From Actinomadura latina NBRC 106108 (GTDB lineage: Bacteria > Actinomycetota > Actinomycetes > Streptosporangiales > Streptosporangiaceae): a stretch of DNA of 64,000 nt. The notes under the pieces were generated by a model, which saw only the letters and a list, made by a program, of their open reading frames with translations, was not told where the DNA came from and made no database searches. Positions 43,135-52,163 of the stretch are shown here, piece by piece. The stretch is taken from contig NZ_BCQS01000026.1 in assembly GCF_001552195.1 (NCBI RefSeq), positions 1-64,000 of the forward strand, written 5' to 3'. Made by a program: the position numbers and the translations under genes. Every line of letters starts with the position of its first letter. The stretch's first letter is position 1.

Positions 43135-43622
43135 CGGTCCCCGCCGGTGCGCCGGCCGCCGCGGGTCGCGGTGACCAAGTGCTCGGCCACGCTCTTGACC
43201 AGCAGACTCATCTCGTAGCCGACAACGCCGGGGTCGGCGTCCGGTTCGGCCAGGACTCCAAGCACGCTCCCGACGAGCCCGGATTCGGCGCCCGGCCCGG
43301 CAACGACGGCGTGATCGGCGCTCACGATGAACACCAGGACGCTGTTGTCCTCGATGATGATCTGCCGGAACACGCCGTCCTGGGTCCCCGCGACAGTGGC
43401 GGCGGACCGGGCCAGCGAGTGCAGGCTGGACATCCACGCGGCCGCCCGGTCGACCCCGGCGGCGTCCAAGCCCGACACCGCCATCTGCAGCCCGTCCCGC
43501 GACACCAGCACGGCGCCGGTGACACCGGCGACTCGGTCGGCGAACTCCTGAAGAAGCCAACTCAAGCCCTCGGCCGCCGGAACTGGTGCAGGCGGAAGCG
43601 GCGGGGGCGCGGGCGTTGTCAT
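43131..43622 (-). CDS. Roadblock/LC7-domain protein (CvnB-like)
   Basis: 163 residues. LSWLLQEFADRVAGVTGAVL, VSRDGLQMAVS and MSSLHSLARSAATVAG form the Roadblock/LC7 fold of CvnB, which interacts with the small GTPase. A Pro-rich N terminus and a short basic C terminus flank it. Confidence 0.92.
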   Translation of the reverse strand: MTTPAPPPLPPAPVPAAEGLSWLLQEFADRVAGVTGAVLVSRDGLQMAVSGLDAAGVDRAAAWMSSLHSLARSAATVAGTQDGVFRQIIIEDNSVLVFIVSADHAVVAGPGAESGLVGSVLGVLAEPDADPGVVGYEMSLLVKSVAEHLVTATRGGRRTGGDR

Positions 43623-43673
43623 CTATGCCTCTCCGATATGTCGTGGAACGGTCGTGTCCAGGGGGTGGTGGGG

Positions 43674-45170
43674 TCAGTCCGGCTCTGGCTCGTCGGTGCG
43701 GTCGGGGATCTGCGCCTCCTGGCCGCGCCGGACACCGGTGGCGAATCGGGCTAGCAACTCCGGCGTCGGCGGCCGAGCCGCCACTGGTGCCGCAGCGGAT
43801 GCCTCGTCGTCCGGCTGCGGCACGCTTCCGCCGACAGCACGCGCCCTGGTACGCCGGGGGAGTGGAGGCCGACCGCCTTCTGACGGCGCCGTCAGAGAGG
43901 CGGGTACCACCGAGGCTGGCGGCATGGAGCGATCAACCGCCGACCGGCCGTCCAGGACGGCGGCGCCCGTCGGGGACGAAGTGGGCAAAGACGGAGCCGG
44001 TGCCAGGGAGCCCGAGCTGGCGGCCGGAAGGGGAACGCGGCGGCGCGGCGACGCCTGCCGTAGCGCAGCAGCGGAGGCCGACAGCGTCAGCAGCGTGCGC
44101 GGCAGGACGACCAGAGCGCGCATCCCAGGCGCCTGCGGATGCAACTCGATCTCGATGCCGTGCCGCGCGGCCAGCCGGGCCGCAACAAGAAGACCCACCT
44201 GTCCCTGCCTGACCTGCTCACGCGAGCTGATCTGGAAAGGGGCGGCCAGGATCCGCCGCAGCCCGTCCAGCTTGTCCGCCGACAGCGCCAGGTCGCCCTG
44301 GTCACGGACTTCCACACCCAGCCCGCCGGGCGCCTCGACCGTCACCATCCGCACCGTGGTGTCCGGACGGGAGAACCGGGTGGCGTTCTCCACCAGCTCC
44401 GCCAGGATGTGGATCACGTCCGGGCCCGCATACCCCGGGACCTCCACATCGTCATCGGGCAGCGTCAGCCGGACCCGCTGGAACGCCTCGACCTCGGCCA
44501 TCGCCTGCCGCAGCACCGTCGAGATCGGCATCGGCGCAGAGGCACGGCGGGCCGTACGGCCCCCGAGCACGGCCATCCGCTCGGCCGCACGGCGCAACTG
44601 CGTCGCCAGATGGTCGATCCCGTACAGGTCGTCGAGAAGATCGGGATCTTCCAGGTTCCTCTCCGTGGCCTTCAGCTGCACCAGCATCCGGCTCACCAGC
44701 GAATGCACCCGGTGCCCGACATAGACCAGAACCTCACTGTCGGGTTCCTCCGCAGCGCCCGGCCGGGTGACCGGCGCGTGCACTAGGCGGGCACGGGCCC
44801 GCAGGTCCGCCGTGATGGCCGCGACGATCTGCTCCGCGGTGTCGTCGTAGGCGCCGGCCGGGCGGAACGGCTGAAACCAGCGAGCCCCGACCTGCGGGTG
44901 ACCGGAGAAGGGCCGTTGCCAATGCCAGTACAGGCCGTCCAACCCTGCGGCAGGCAGCAGGAACACCGTCCGGCCGGCATACGGGTGGACGTCCACACGC
45001 TGGGCCGTCACCGCCATCACACCCACCGGGACACCGGCGTTCGGCGCCGCCGACGCACGCAGCCCGCGCGCGGTGAGGCGACCGACCAGCTCGCGTGCGT
45101 GCTCACAGGCCTGCGCAGACAGTTCCTCGCCGCCGATTAGAGCCGGTGCCCGAAACGGTGGAGTCGTCAT
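43674..45170 (-). CDS. Sensor-like ATPase (CvnA-like)
   Basis: 498 residues from ATG 45170. The middle contains a dimerisation-like helix (GHRVHSLVSRMLVQLKATER) followed by a GHKL ATPase (ILAELVENATRFSRP with the N box, VRDQGDLALSADKLDGLRRI, GQVGLLVAARLAARHGIEIE). The N-terminal region has no obvious transmembrane helix, unlike most CvnA proteins, so this may be a soluble variant. The C-terminal 130 residues are Pro/Ala/Ser-rich. Start codon overlaps the upstream methyltransferase stop. Confidence 0.87.
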   Translation of the reverse strand: MTTPPFRAPALIGGEELSAQACEHARELVGRLTARGLRASAAPNAGVPVGVMAVTAQRVDVHPYAGRTVFLLPAAGLDGLYWHWQRPFSGHPQVGARWFQPFRPAGAYDDTAEQIVAAITADLRARARLVHAPVTRPGAAEEPDSEVLVYVGHRVHSLVSRMLVQLKATERNLEDPDLLDDLYGIDHLATQLRRAAERMAVLGGRTARRASAPMPISTVLRQAMAEVEAFQRVRLTLPDDDVEVPGYAGPDVIHILAELVENATRFSRPDTTVRMVTVEAPGGLGVEVRDQGDLALSADKLDGLRRILAAPFQISSREQVRQGQVGLLVAARLAARHGIEIELHPQAPGMRALVVLPRTLLTLSASAAALRQASPRRRVPLPAASSGSLAPAPSLPTSSPTGAAVLDGRSAVDRSMPPASVVPASLTAPSEGGRPPLPRRTRARAVGGSVPQPDDEASAAAPVAARPPTPELLARFATGVRRGQEAQIPDRTDEPEPD

Positions 45171-45997
45171 GGCAACACCCCGACCCCGCACCACAGATCG
45201 ACCGAAGTGGGAACCGGCCACGGCCCAAGATCCGGCCGCCACGCCGGTGCCGACACCAGCCCCGGCGGCATCACGGCCATCCCGGCGCAGAACGTCTCAA
45301 GAGCTGCCGGGCTGCGGACGCACGGCGGGCCGGGGCTGATACCGGCGCACATGCTCCCGAGCGCGGCGAGGCCACGGTCGTGCTCGGCGGTCAGGTGACA
45401 GAACGCGATGTGGCTACCGGCCGTCAACGCCGTCCGGAATGCGGTGACGGCCGCGACCGCCTGCGGATCGCCAAGGACGTCCAAGCTGTTGAGCAGCAGC
45501 ACGGCCACCGGCCGATCCAAGTCCAAGGTCTCGGCAGCGCCCTCCAGTACCGCGCGGGGATCACTCAGCCCCGCCTTCACGAACCCGCAGGCACCGCCAA
45601 CGTCGTTGCTGAAGAAGACGTTGGCGTAAAGCATCACGAGCTCGTCGGCATCGGCGTACACCACACGGGTGCCCAGGTTGATCGACTGGGCGATGGTGTG
45701 GACCTCGTTGTGCATCGGCATGTCGACGCCGACGATGAGCACCTGATCAAGGCCGAACTCACCGACCAGGGCCCGCACCACCCGAGCCCGGAACGCTAGC
45801 CGGTGCCGGGCCAGCGAAGTGATCTGCGGGAACCGCGCCTCCACCGCCTCGCCGACGGCGCGATCGGCCGGGTTGAAATCTTTCCCGCCACCCCAGAACG
45901 CCCACAGCCGCGCCATCGCCGCGCGGTCGGAGTCGTATCCGCCGCTGAGCTCACGCTCTGCGGCGCGCCAGTCGTATGCCATTTCGCCGCCGCTCAC
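45167..45997 (-). CDS. Methyltransf_19-type SAM methyltransferase
   Basis: 276 residues from GTG 45997. ARLWAFWGGGKDFNPADRAV and QVLIVGVDMPMHNEVHTIAQ correspond to the family motifs, but the SAM glycine motif DxGxG is changed to VGVDMP, so binding may be altered. It overlaps the second methyltransferase upstream and the CvnA-like gene downstream. Confidence 0.85.
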   Translation of the reverse strand: MSGGEMAYDWRAAERELSGGYDSDRAAMARLWAFWGGGKDFNPADRAVGEAVEARFPQITSLARHRLAFRARVVRALVGEFGLDQVLIVGVDMPMHNEVHTIAQSINLGTRVVYADADELVMLYANVFFSNDVGGACGFVKAGLSDPRAVLEGAAETLDLDRPVAVLLLNSLDVLGDPQAVAAVTAFRTALTAGSHIAFCHLTAEHDRGLAALGSMCAGISPGPPCVRSPAALETFCAGMAVMPPGLVSAPAWRPDLGPWPVPTSVDLWCGVGVLP

Positions 45998-46830
45998 CGG
46001 TCACCACCCGATGCGAGACACGACCGGCGACGGGGAAGCACAGCGGCCATCCCGACGACGCGGACGGTCTCGTAAGAGGGACCCTCGTAGCTGCCGTCGA
46101 CCGACCAGTGCTGGACGGGGACCAGGCCGGGCGGAGTGACGATGTCCCATCCGCGCGCCAGTGCCCGGATCTCCTCGTCCGACCGGAAGATGATTTGGCT
46201 GGACGCCCCCTGGTACGCCTTGGTCATCCCGCTGATACGGGCACCTTCGGTCTTCGTCGAGGTCGCATGCGAAACGACCACGACGCTGCCGGGGGCAAGA
46301 CGCTCCCGCAGACCAGCCATGACCGCGTCGGCACCCGGCACGAAATGCAGGACAGCAGCCAGGACCACCACCATCGGCTCGGACATGACGATGAGGTCGG
46401 CGACTTCGGGGTGAGCGAAGATGCCGTCGAGGTCGGTGACATCGCCGCGCAGAACACCGCCGTAACCGGTCCGGAGCGCTCGCGCGTGCGCGAGGACGAC
46501 CTCGTCATGGTCGAACGCCAGGACGGTCGCGCCGCCAACCGCGGCCAGGACGCACGTCTCCACCGAAGGGATCGGAACGTCGTCAACGATGCCCACCCCG
46601 ATGTCGACGACCTGCCGGATCTTGTGTGTTGTGACGGCCCAGGCTGCGGCACGGCCGGCGAATCGCAGGTTCTCCCGCGCAACGGCCGGTGCGTCCGGCG
46701 CCGACCGGATGACCTTCAGCGCGGCCTCCCGATCCACGTCCGACCAGGCCTTGCCGCCGAGGAAGTAGTTGTAGACGCGAGCCGTGGACGCGCGGCGGTA
46801 GTCCAGGCCCGGACTGTCGGTCCCGGTCAC
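45994..46830 (-). CDS. Methyltransf_19-type SAM methyltransferase
   Basis: 278 residues from GTG 46830. STARVYNYFLGGKAWSDVDR, VVDIGVGIVDDVPI (SAM-binding loop), VLAFDHDEVVLAHARALRTG and VMSEPMVVVLAAVLHFVPGA match the family closely. It is coupled to the small gene at 46827 upstream and to the methyltransferase downstream. Substrate unknown. Confidence 0.9.
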   Translation of the reverse strand: MTGTDSPGLDYRRASTARVYNYFLGGKAWSDVDREAALKVIRSAPDAPAVARENLRFAGRAAAWAVTTHKIRQVVDIGVGIVDDVPIPSVETCVLAAVGGATVLAFDHDEVVLAHARALRTGYGGVLRGDVTDLDGIFAHPEVADLIVMSEPMVVVLAAVLHFVPGADAVMAGLRERLAPGSVVVVSHATSTKTEGARISGMTKAYQGASSQIIFRSDEEIRALARGWDIVTPPGLVPVQHWSVDGSYEGPSYETVRVVGMAAVLPRRRSCLASGGDR

Positions 46831-47045
46831 GGCTTCACCAGCTCGATCAGCTTGGCGCGGAGCTCGGCAGCGGTGTCGGCGTCAATCAGGTTCGGCTCGT
46901 TGAACAGCTCGCGAGGCACCGGGAACAGTTGCGCCCACCAACGGCCATCAGTGGAGCAGATGATGTTCCAACCAGGGAACTCCCCCTTCAGTTCGGCCTT
47001 GGCCTCCTCGTTGGGGACGGTGCGGGCGTGCGATGTCGTGGTCAT
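46827..47045 (-). CDS. Small hypothetical protein at the head of the conservon operon
   Basis: 72 residues from ATG 47045, with AGGAAG upstream. NEEAKAELKGEFPGWNIICS and DGRWWAQLF form one small alpha/beta unit seen in actinomycete XRE-linked small proteins. Its stop overlaps the first methyltransferase start. Confidence 0.7.
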   Translation of the reverse strand: MTTTSHARTVPNEEAKAELKGEFPGWNIICSTDGRWWAQLFPVPRELFNEPNLIDADTAAELRAKLIELVKP

Positions 47046-47260
47046 CGGGATCTTCCTGGCGGGGGTGGCGAAGGTGTAAGCGGTGGCGAAGACCCGGTGC
47101 GTGGCTTGCAGTTCCCGGCCGCTTCCGCTGTGCGTAGGGAAGATGTGGCTGCTCCGCCTGGCCCCAATACGCCTTGACCAAGCGGTGACCCAGTAGGCCC
47201 CAGCCGCTTCCGAGGAGGCCAAGCTGGTGTTCCGACGGACGGCCAGTGATCCGAGCGCGG

Positions 47261-47554
47261 TCATCGTGGGCCTCCGATCGGCACGCTCATCAGGAACGCG
47301 AGCCGGTCAGCGGTTGCATGCTCGTCTTCCGGCCGGCCGATCTCATATCCCCAGCCGGTCACATAGCAGCCGGCGGTACTGCAGGTGATGACCTCCTGCT
47401 GGGCACGCGAAAGCGGAGTGCTCACCCGCAGCGGTCCGTCGGGCGCCTGCAGCGCCGTTGCCAGCCCGCGCTCCCGCAAGAGGCTGGCAAGCTGAGTCAG
47501 CCTCACCATGCGATCGAGTGAACCGGGCTCGCCAAGGCGTGCGACAGATGACAT
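47261..47554 (-). CDS. Hypothetical protein
   Basis: 97 residues from ATG 47554; ATG 47509 (MVRLTQLASLLRERG) is another start. VSTPLSRAQQEVITCSTAGC suggests a small domain with Cys residues. It is divergent from the SLOG gene at 47577. Unknown function. Confidence 0.55.
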   Translation of the reverse strand: MSSVARLGEPGSLDRMVRLTQLASLLRERGLATALQAPDGPLRVSTPLSRAQQEVITCSTAGCYVTGWGYEIGRPEDEHATADRLAFLMSVPIGGPR

Positions 47555-47576
47555 TTGGTGACACATGGAGTGCGAG

Positions 47577-48032
47577 ATGCCGCAAGCTGTGACGATCACC
47601 GGTACACGTTCGACCGGCCACCGAAACCTGGCCGAGTACCGGGAGCTCTTTGAGGACTACGTGCGTCCCTTCGCGCAACCTGGTGTGCGTTTCCATCTCG
47701 GCGGTGCGTCGGGGATCGACTCGCTCGCCCTGCTCTGGCTAGCGGGTGAGACGGACACCGAACTGGTGGTCGCAGTCCCAGCGAAATTGGCCGACCAACC
47801 CGCTGACGCGCGCCACGCCGTCGAAACCGCTCGCGTGGCCGACCGGCTGACCGACCTTGTCGAACTCGGAGGCCAGACTCGCACCGCCGGTTACCACGCA
47901 CGCAACCGCTGGATGGTGGACCGGTCGCAGCTGACGATCGGATTTCCGCACACCGCCTCGGGCGGCGGCACCTGGTACACCCTCGACTACACCGCCAGCC
48001 AGGACAAACCCCGGTTGATAGTGCCAGTGTGA
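47577..48032 (+). CDS. SLOG-superfamily (DprA/LOG-like) protein
   Basis: 151 residues. GGAG six bases before ATG 47577 favours this start over ATG 47565. VTITGTRSTGHRNL at the N terminus and FHLGGASGIDSLALLWL are the nucleotide-binding signature of the SLOG fold. SLOG proteins bind or cleave nucleotides and often act as sensors. It is followed by an XRE-TPR regulator 24 bases later. Confidence 0.8.
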   Translation: MPQAVTITGTRSTGHRNLAEYRELFEDYVRPFAQPGVRFHLGGASGIDSLALLWLAGETDTELVVAVPAKLADQPADARHAVETARVADRLTDLVELGGQTRTAGYHARNRWMVDRSQLTIGFPHTASGGGTWYTLDYTASQDKPRLIVPV

Positions 48033-48056
48033 GGGCTCGGATGCTCTACTGCGTGT

Positions 48057-49406
48057 GTGGACACCCAACGGAAAGTCGGCGCACAAGCTTTGCGACGACT
48101 TCGGGTGTCACGCGGATGGTCCTGGTCGGACCTCGCCACCCAGCTGCGCGCCCTGGCCCGCACGTTGCGCATCACCCGGATCGCGACCATCCAGCCGTCC
48201 AGCATCCGCCGCAGCATCGCCCGCTGGGAATCGGGCGCCAGCACCCCCGATGAGCAGTACCGGCTGCTCCTCGGCCACGCCTACGCCCGCACCCCACTCG
48301 GCACGGTGGCGCTCGGCCCTGGCTCGGACTTCTGTGAACTGCTGGACGCACTCGCTCAGTTCGGCCTGCCCGACGAGCAGCTCGCCGACCTAGCGGACAC
48401 AGTGAGATCTGCGGCGAGCAGCTCGGGCATGAACCTGCTGGCATTCGTGAATGGAACACTGCGCGCCGATCTGGCCGCCGCGCTGGCCCGCCCCGAGGGC
48501 GCCAGTCCGGAGTTGCTGGCCAGCCTGGAGGCGGCCATCGACACCGTCGACGCTCAGATCGGCGCCGTGCCTTTCGCCCGGCTCCACCTCGCCCAGGCCG
48601 TGATCGTGGACGCCTGCCGATACTTATGGCAAGGCGAACACCCCGCCCCGCTCCAAGCGAAGCTGCGCGCAGTCACCGCCCGGACATACGCCCTGGCCGG
48701 CAGACTCGCCTTCGAGACCCACGACGATGCCACGGCGCTCGCGTTCTACGACGAGGCGGTGACGGCCGCAGGTGGAGCCGATCTGTCCCGACGAGCCCTC
48801 ATCCGCTCCAGCCAAACGATGGTCGTCTATTACGCCACCGGTGACATCCAGCAGGCCCGCCGTATCGCTGACGCCGCTGTCCAGGACGCTCGCGGTGGCG
48901 ACAGCGTCCTGATGCGCGCACGCGCCCACGCCCTGCAAGCCGAAATGGCCGCTCGCCACACCCAACACCGCCACGCCCAGGTGGCGCTACACCTGGCCTG
49001 GCACGACCTGGACGCCGACACCACCGACGACCCGATGACCGGTGTGTTCTCCCGCGGCAGACTCCGCGGCTTCGAAGGCATCTGCGGCATCTTCCTCGGC
49101 CGAGCCGAATCCGCCGAGCGCCAACTGGCCACGTCCGCCCGAACCCTCACCGGCTCGCGGCACGCCGTCCAACGCGCGATCGTGCTCACCGACCGAGCAC
49201 TTGCACGCCTGCGCGCGGGCGATGCCGGCGCACCAGAAACCGCAGCAGAGCAACTCCACGAATGCGTCGACCTGACCGCCACCACCCGCGGCCGAGTACC
49301 GGCACAGCGACTACGCCAGGCACGCCTGGAACTACGCCCCTGGCGAAGTGAACCATTTGTCGCCGACCTCGACGACCACATCCACACCGCCCTGATCGGC
49401 ATATGA
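48057..49406 (+). CDS. XRE-TPR regulator
   Basis: 449 residues from GTG 48057. An XRE domain with a long insertion (GAQALRRLRVSRGWSWSDLA ... SSIRRSIARWESGASTPDEQ) is followed by tetratricopeptide-like helices to the end (ALAFYDEAVTAAGGADLSRR, ARRIADAAVQDARGGDSVLM). Typical of actinomycete signalling regulators that bind a peptide or partner protein through the TPRs. Confidence 0.85.
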   Translation: MDTQRKVGAQALRRLRVSRGWSWSDLATQLRALARTLRITRIATIQPSSIRRSIARWESGASTPDEQYRLLLGHAYARTPLGTVALGPGSDFCELLDALAQFGLPDEQLADLADTVRSAASSSGMNLLAFVNGTLRADLAAALARPEGASPELLASLEAAIDTVDAQIGAVPFARLHLAQAVIVDACRYLWQGEHPAPLQAKLRAVTARTYALAGRLAFETHDDATALAFYDEAVTAAGGADLSRRALIRSSQTMVVYYATGDIQQARRIADAAVQDARGGDSVLMRARAHALQAEMAARHTQHRHAQVALHLAWHDLDADTTDDPMTGVFSRGRLRGFEGICGIFLGRAESAERQLATSARTLTGSRHAVQRAIVLTDRALARLRAGDAGAPETAAEQLHECVDLTATTRGRVPAQRLRQARLELRPWRSEPFVADLDDHIHTALIGI

Positions 49407-49535
49407 CCACGGGACCGGCCTCCCGGGACCGCACAAAAAATCGCCGTGCTGGCAATAGGGCTGGCCACACCGTTACATCCGTGACCTGGTTCGCACGCTC
49501 CATCCCCTACGAATCCGAACAGGCCGTGCGTGAAC

Positions 49536-50132
49536 TCATGGACCATGCGGAGGAACGCCTGCCCGCGCTGCGAGTCCGTTGAGAACGGCCATTACGGTCG
49601 CGGCCCCCAGAATCTCGCCGCGCTGTATCCGCTGGTGGGCCTCATCAAGCGGCATCCAGCGGACGGCCTCCGCTTCGTCCACGTGGGGCTCCCCGACGAG
49701 CTCGGCGCCGCGGGCAAGGTACAAGTCCTGCGGGGCGTCCGCAGAACCGATCATGGGCTGGAACGAGAAGAGGAACTGCAGGTTCTTCGGCCGCCACCCG
49801 GTCTCTTCCTCCGCCTCCCGAGCCGCAGTGGCAGCCGGATCCTCACCGGGCTCGGCGTACCCGCCCGGCACCTCCCAGTCCCACTGATCGATGATGAACC
49901 GGTGCCGCCAGATCAGGAGGATGTTGTCGCCTTCGTCATCAAGGACGGCCGTCATGACGCATCGGGGCACACGGAAGACGTACTGCTCGAACAGCACACC
50001 GTTGGGCAGTTCGACGTTGGCGATCGAGACCTGAATGTGGCGGTTCGCGTCCACGACCCGTTCGCCGTGGACGATCCACTTGGTCCGTTCGGTGGTGCTC
50101 TTACGCGTCACCGGCACGACGGTAGCAACCAT
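49536..50132 (-). CDS. Nudix hydrolase
   Basis: 198 residues from ATG 50132. The Nudix box is clear: GGYAEPGEDPAATAAREAEE followed by ETGW. The N-terminal beta domain (VHGERVVDANRHIQVSIANV) resembles ADP-ribose pyrophosphatase-type Nudix enzymes. It lies next to CRISPR array B. Confidence 0.9.
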   Translation of the reverse strand: MVATVVPVTRKSTTERTKWIVHGERVVDANRHIQVSIANVELPNGVLFEQYVFRVPRCVMTAVLDDEGDNILLIWRHRFIIDQWDWEVPGGYAEPGEDPAATAAREAEEETGWRPKNLQFLFSFQPMIGSADAPQDLYLARGAELVGEPHVDEAEAVRWMPLDEAHQRIQRGEILGAATVMAVLNGLAARAGVPPHGP

Positions 50133-50257
50133 CCCCAACCGACCAGTGTGATGGAGTCGTCCCCTCACTATGCTCAGACGCTTCTCACGGCCGCCAGGTA
50201 TAAGTCACCGGACGTAGGCGCTGAGCCCTTGGCCTGGAGACGCCGGGGCAGGTATTC

Positions 50258-51673
50258 ATGGCAGACCATCGCGGGGTCGATGAGGACTGACTACGTCCGA
50301 CGGGGTGGTGGGGTGCACGTGCGGGTTGTGAGCCCTCGCAGGAGCGATGGGCATGCCATGTCCCTCGTCGAGCAGGCCGGCGGCCGCCGCGATGACGTCG
50401 CGAACCCCTCGCAGGGGCGATGAGGACGGGCGCGGCGGCGTATTGCGGGTCGAAGGCCACGCTGTTGCGAACCCTCACAGGGGCGATGAGGAAGCGATCA
50501 TGGAAACCGGCGCAACCCCCGTCTTCTGGTTGCGAACCCTCACAGGGGCGATGAGGAACGCGAGTGGTACCACCAGGGACCGGTTGCGAACCCTCGTAGG
50601 GCGATGAGGACGGCAGGAGTCCTCGGCCCGGTAGGTCCGCGGCACCGCGTTGCGAACCCTCGTAGGGGCGATGAGGACTCAAGGGCCTGCCCGCCACCTG
50701 ACCACCCCTTCTGCGCGTTGCGAACCCTCGTAGGGGCGATGAGGACATGCGGATGTTCCTCGACCGGCGCGAGGAGTTCGCGTTGCGAACCCTCGTAGGG
50801 GCGATGAGGACTGGGTCCTGACGTCGAAGGAATGGCACCGCACCGAGTTGCGAACCCTCGTAGGGGCGATGAGGACGACCGCCTCCATAGGCGAGGTCAT
50901 GCCCGCCGCGCTGTTGCGAACCCTCGTAGGGGCGATGAGGACGATCGCCGCGGCGTACACGGCGGCCAGGACCGCGCGTTGCGAACCCTCGTAGGGGCGA
51001 TGAGGACCAGCAAGGCGCGGCGGGCCCTTGTCCCGCCAGCAGGACATGTTGCGAACCCTCGTAGGGGCGATGAGGACGCCGCCGACGCCCGCGACGGCCG
51101 CGCCCACGAATGCCGGTTGCGAACCCTCGTAGGGGCGATGAGGACCTGCTCGACGAGCAGGACGGAGACGCCGATGAGTGACCGTTGCGAACCCTCGTAG
51201 GGGCGATGAGGACCCCTGCCCGCATGGGCGCAGGTGCCGCCGCAGCCGTTGCGAACCCTCGTAGGGGCGATGAGGACTCGGGAACGTGCCGTTCGCGAAC
51301 GTGACGGTCAGGTTGCGAACCCTCGTAGGGGCGATGAGGACGGATGTGGCGGCCGGCAGCGCGTTCATCTTCGGCGAGTTGCGAACCCTCGTAGGGGCGA
51401 TGAGGACAGGTTGTTCTGCATGTCCTGCAGCGAGCGGGCGCCGTGTTGCGAACCCTCGTAGGGGCGATGAGGACACCGCGACGTGGAGGATGGGCGCGTC
51501 CCAGAACACTTGTTGCGAACCCTCGTAGGGGCGATGAGGACACCGAGGCCGGGAGCTCCCCGCGCGACCGAGCGCTCCGTTGCGAACCCTCGTAGGGGCG
51601 ATGAGGACCGGCTCGTTGAACGGCCCGACCCGGCCGGGCCCGCGTTGCGAACCCTCGTAGGGGCGATGAGGAC
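50258..51673 (-). CRISPR. CRISPR array B (30-bp type I-B repeat)
   Basis: About 22 repeats between 50258 and 51673, spacers about 34-40 bp (one longer where a repeat is shortened). + strand repeat GTTGCGAACCCTCGTAGGGG then CGATGAGGAC. The left (old) end is degenerate: 50258 and 50325 are heavily changed, 50397 has an extra C and the CGC loop, 50464 and 50529 have a CAC loop and end GAGGAA, 50583 is one base short. From 50649 to 51644 all copies agree. Leader on the right, leftward transcription. Confidence 0.98.
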
Positions 51674-51785
51674 CCCATGGTAAAGCCGCAGGTGGGGCAT
51701 GGCTCATGAGCCGTGGTTTCGGCCGATTCTTCAGCGACCCTCCGGTTGTGCAGTTGGGCCCGGTGTGTCGCTGAAATCGCGGGCA
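51674..51785 (-). promoter_or_regulatory. Leader of array B with conserved inverted repeat
   Basis: Starts CCCCATGGTAAAGCCGCAGG like leader A. The inverted arms are TTCAGCGACCCTCCGG (51729-51744) and CCGGTGTGTCGCTGAA (51759-51774). Transcription must run leftward into the array. Confidence 0.8.
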
Positions 51786-51832
51786 GAGCGGTACCCGATA
51801 TCTGGGACTTTGGCCAGTTCGAACAGTCCTGG

Positions 51833-51930
51833 CGATGAACCCCTCGTAGGGGCGATGAGGGCGGGTTTGCGGAATGCGTCCAGCAAGGAACCCAACCAGT
51901 TGCGACTCCCCACGGGTAGCGCCTGGCAAG
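51833..51930 (-). ncRNA. Candidate crRNA-like regulatory RNA (CreR/CreA-type)
   Basis: Read on the - strand: a degenerate repeat (51930-51899) that keeps the end TCGCAAC of the I-B crRNA handle, a 36-nt spacer-like segment (51898-51863) beginning TGGTTGGGTTCCTTGCTG, and a second degenerate repeat (51862-51833) that keeps the hairpin CCCCTACGAGGGG. A possible -10 TATGCT lies at 51948-51943, about eight bases before the presumed start. The first 17 spacer bases match 14 of 17 at 51991-52007 (+ strand), with mismatches at spacer positions 6, 8 and 12. Cascade leaves every sixth crRNA base unpaired, so only position 8 is a real mismatch. The region fits a crRNA-like RNA directing Cascade to the cas promoter. 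Confidence 0.6.
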
Positions 51931-51990
51931 GCGATCTTGCTCAGCATAGCTCTGAGTGGAGCCAGGGCCACATGCGGACAGGGTTACTCG

Positions 51991-52041
51991 TGGTTAGCTT
52001 CTTTGCTTTTGAAGGTCTCTGAGGCGATTGCCGTGTAGCGT
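51991..52041 (+). promoter_or_regulatory. Presumed cas operon promoter region with crRNA-like target site
   Basis: TGGTTAGCTTCTTTGCTTTT (51991-52010) is the partial protospacer for the crRNA-like element; the bases before it read CTCG, compatible with a TCN-type PAM. Directly overlapping its end is TTGAAG (52009-52014), a possible -35, with TGTAGC (52034-52039) about 19 bases later as a weak -10. cas6 begins at 52164, leaving a 5' leader of about 120 bases. Confidence 0.45.
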
Positions 52042-52163
52042 CCGGGACCGGGCGAGAAGCTGCGACTCACGTTCGCAGGCAGGTCTGACAAGAACCGTCC
52101 ATCGGAACCATGTGAAGGCCGGGTCTTCGGCCGGTACCGAGGACGAGGAAAGGACGGGGCGCA

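Noticed and set aside
49481..49582. GTG frame encoding a 33-residue peptide between the XRE-TPR and Nudix genes
   Set aside because: No ribosome binding site and overlap with the Nudix C terminus on the other strand; too little evidence.
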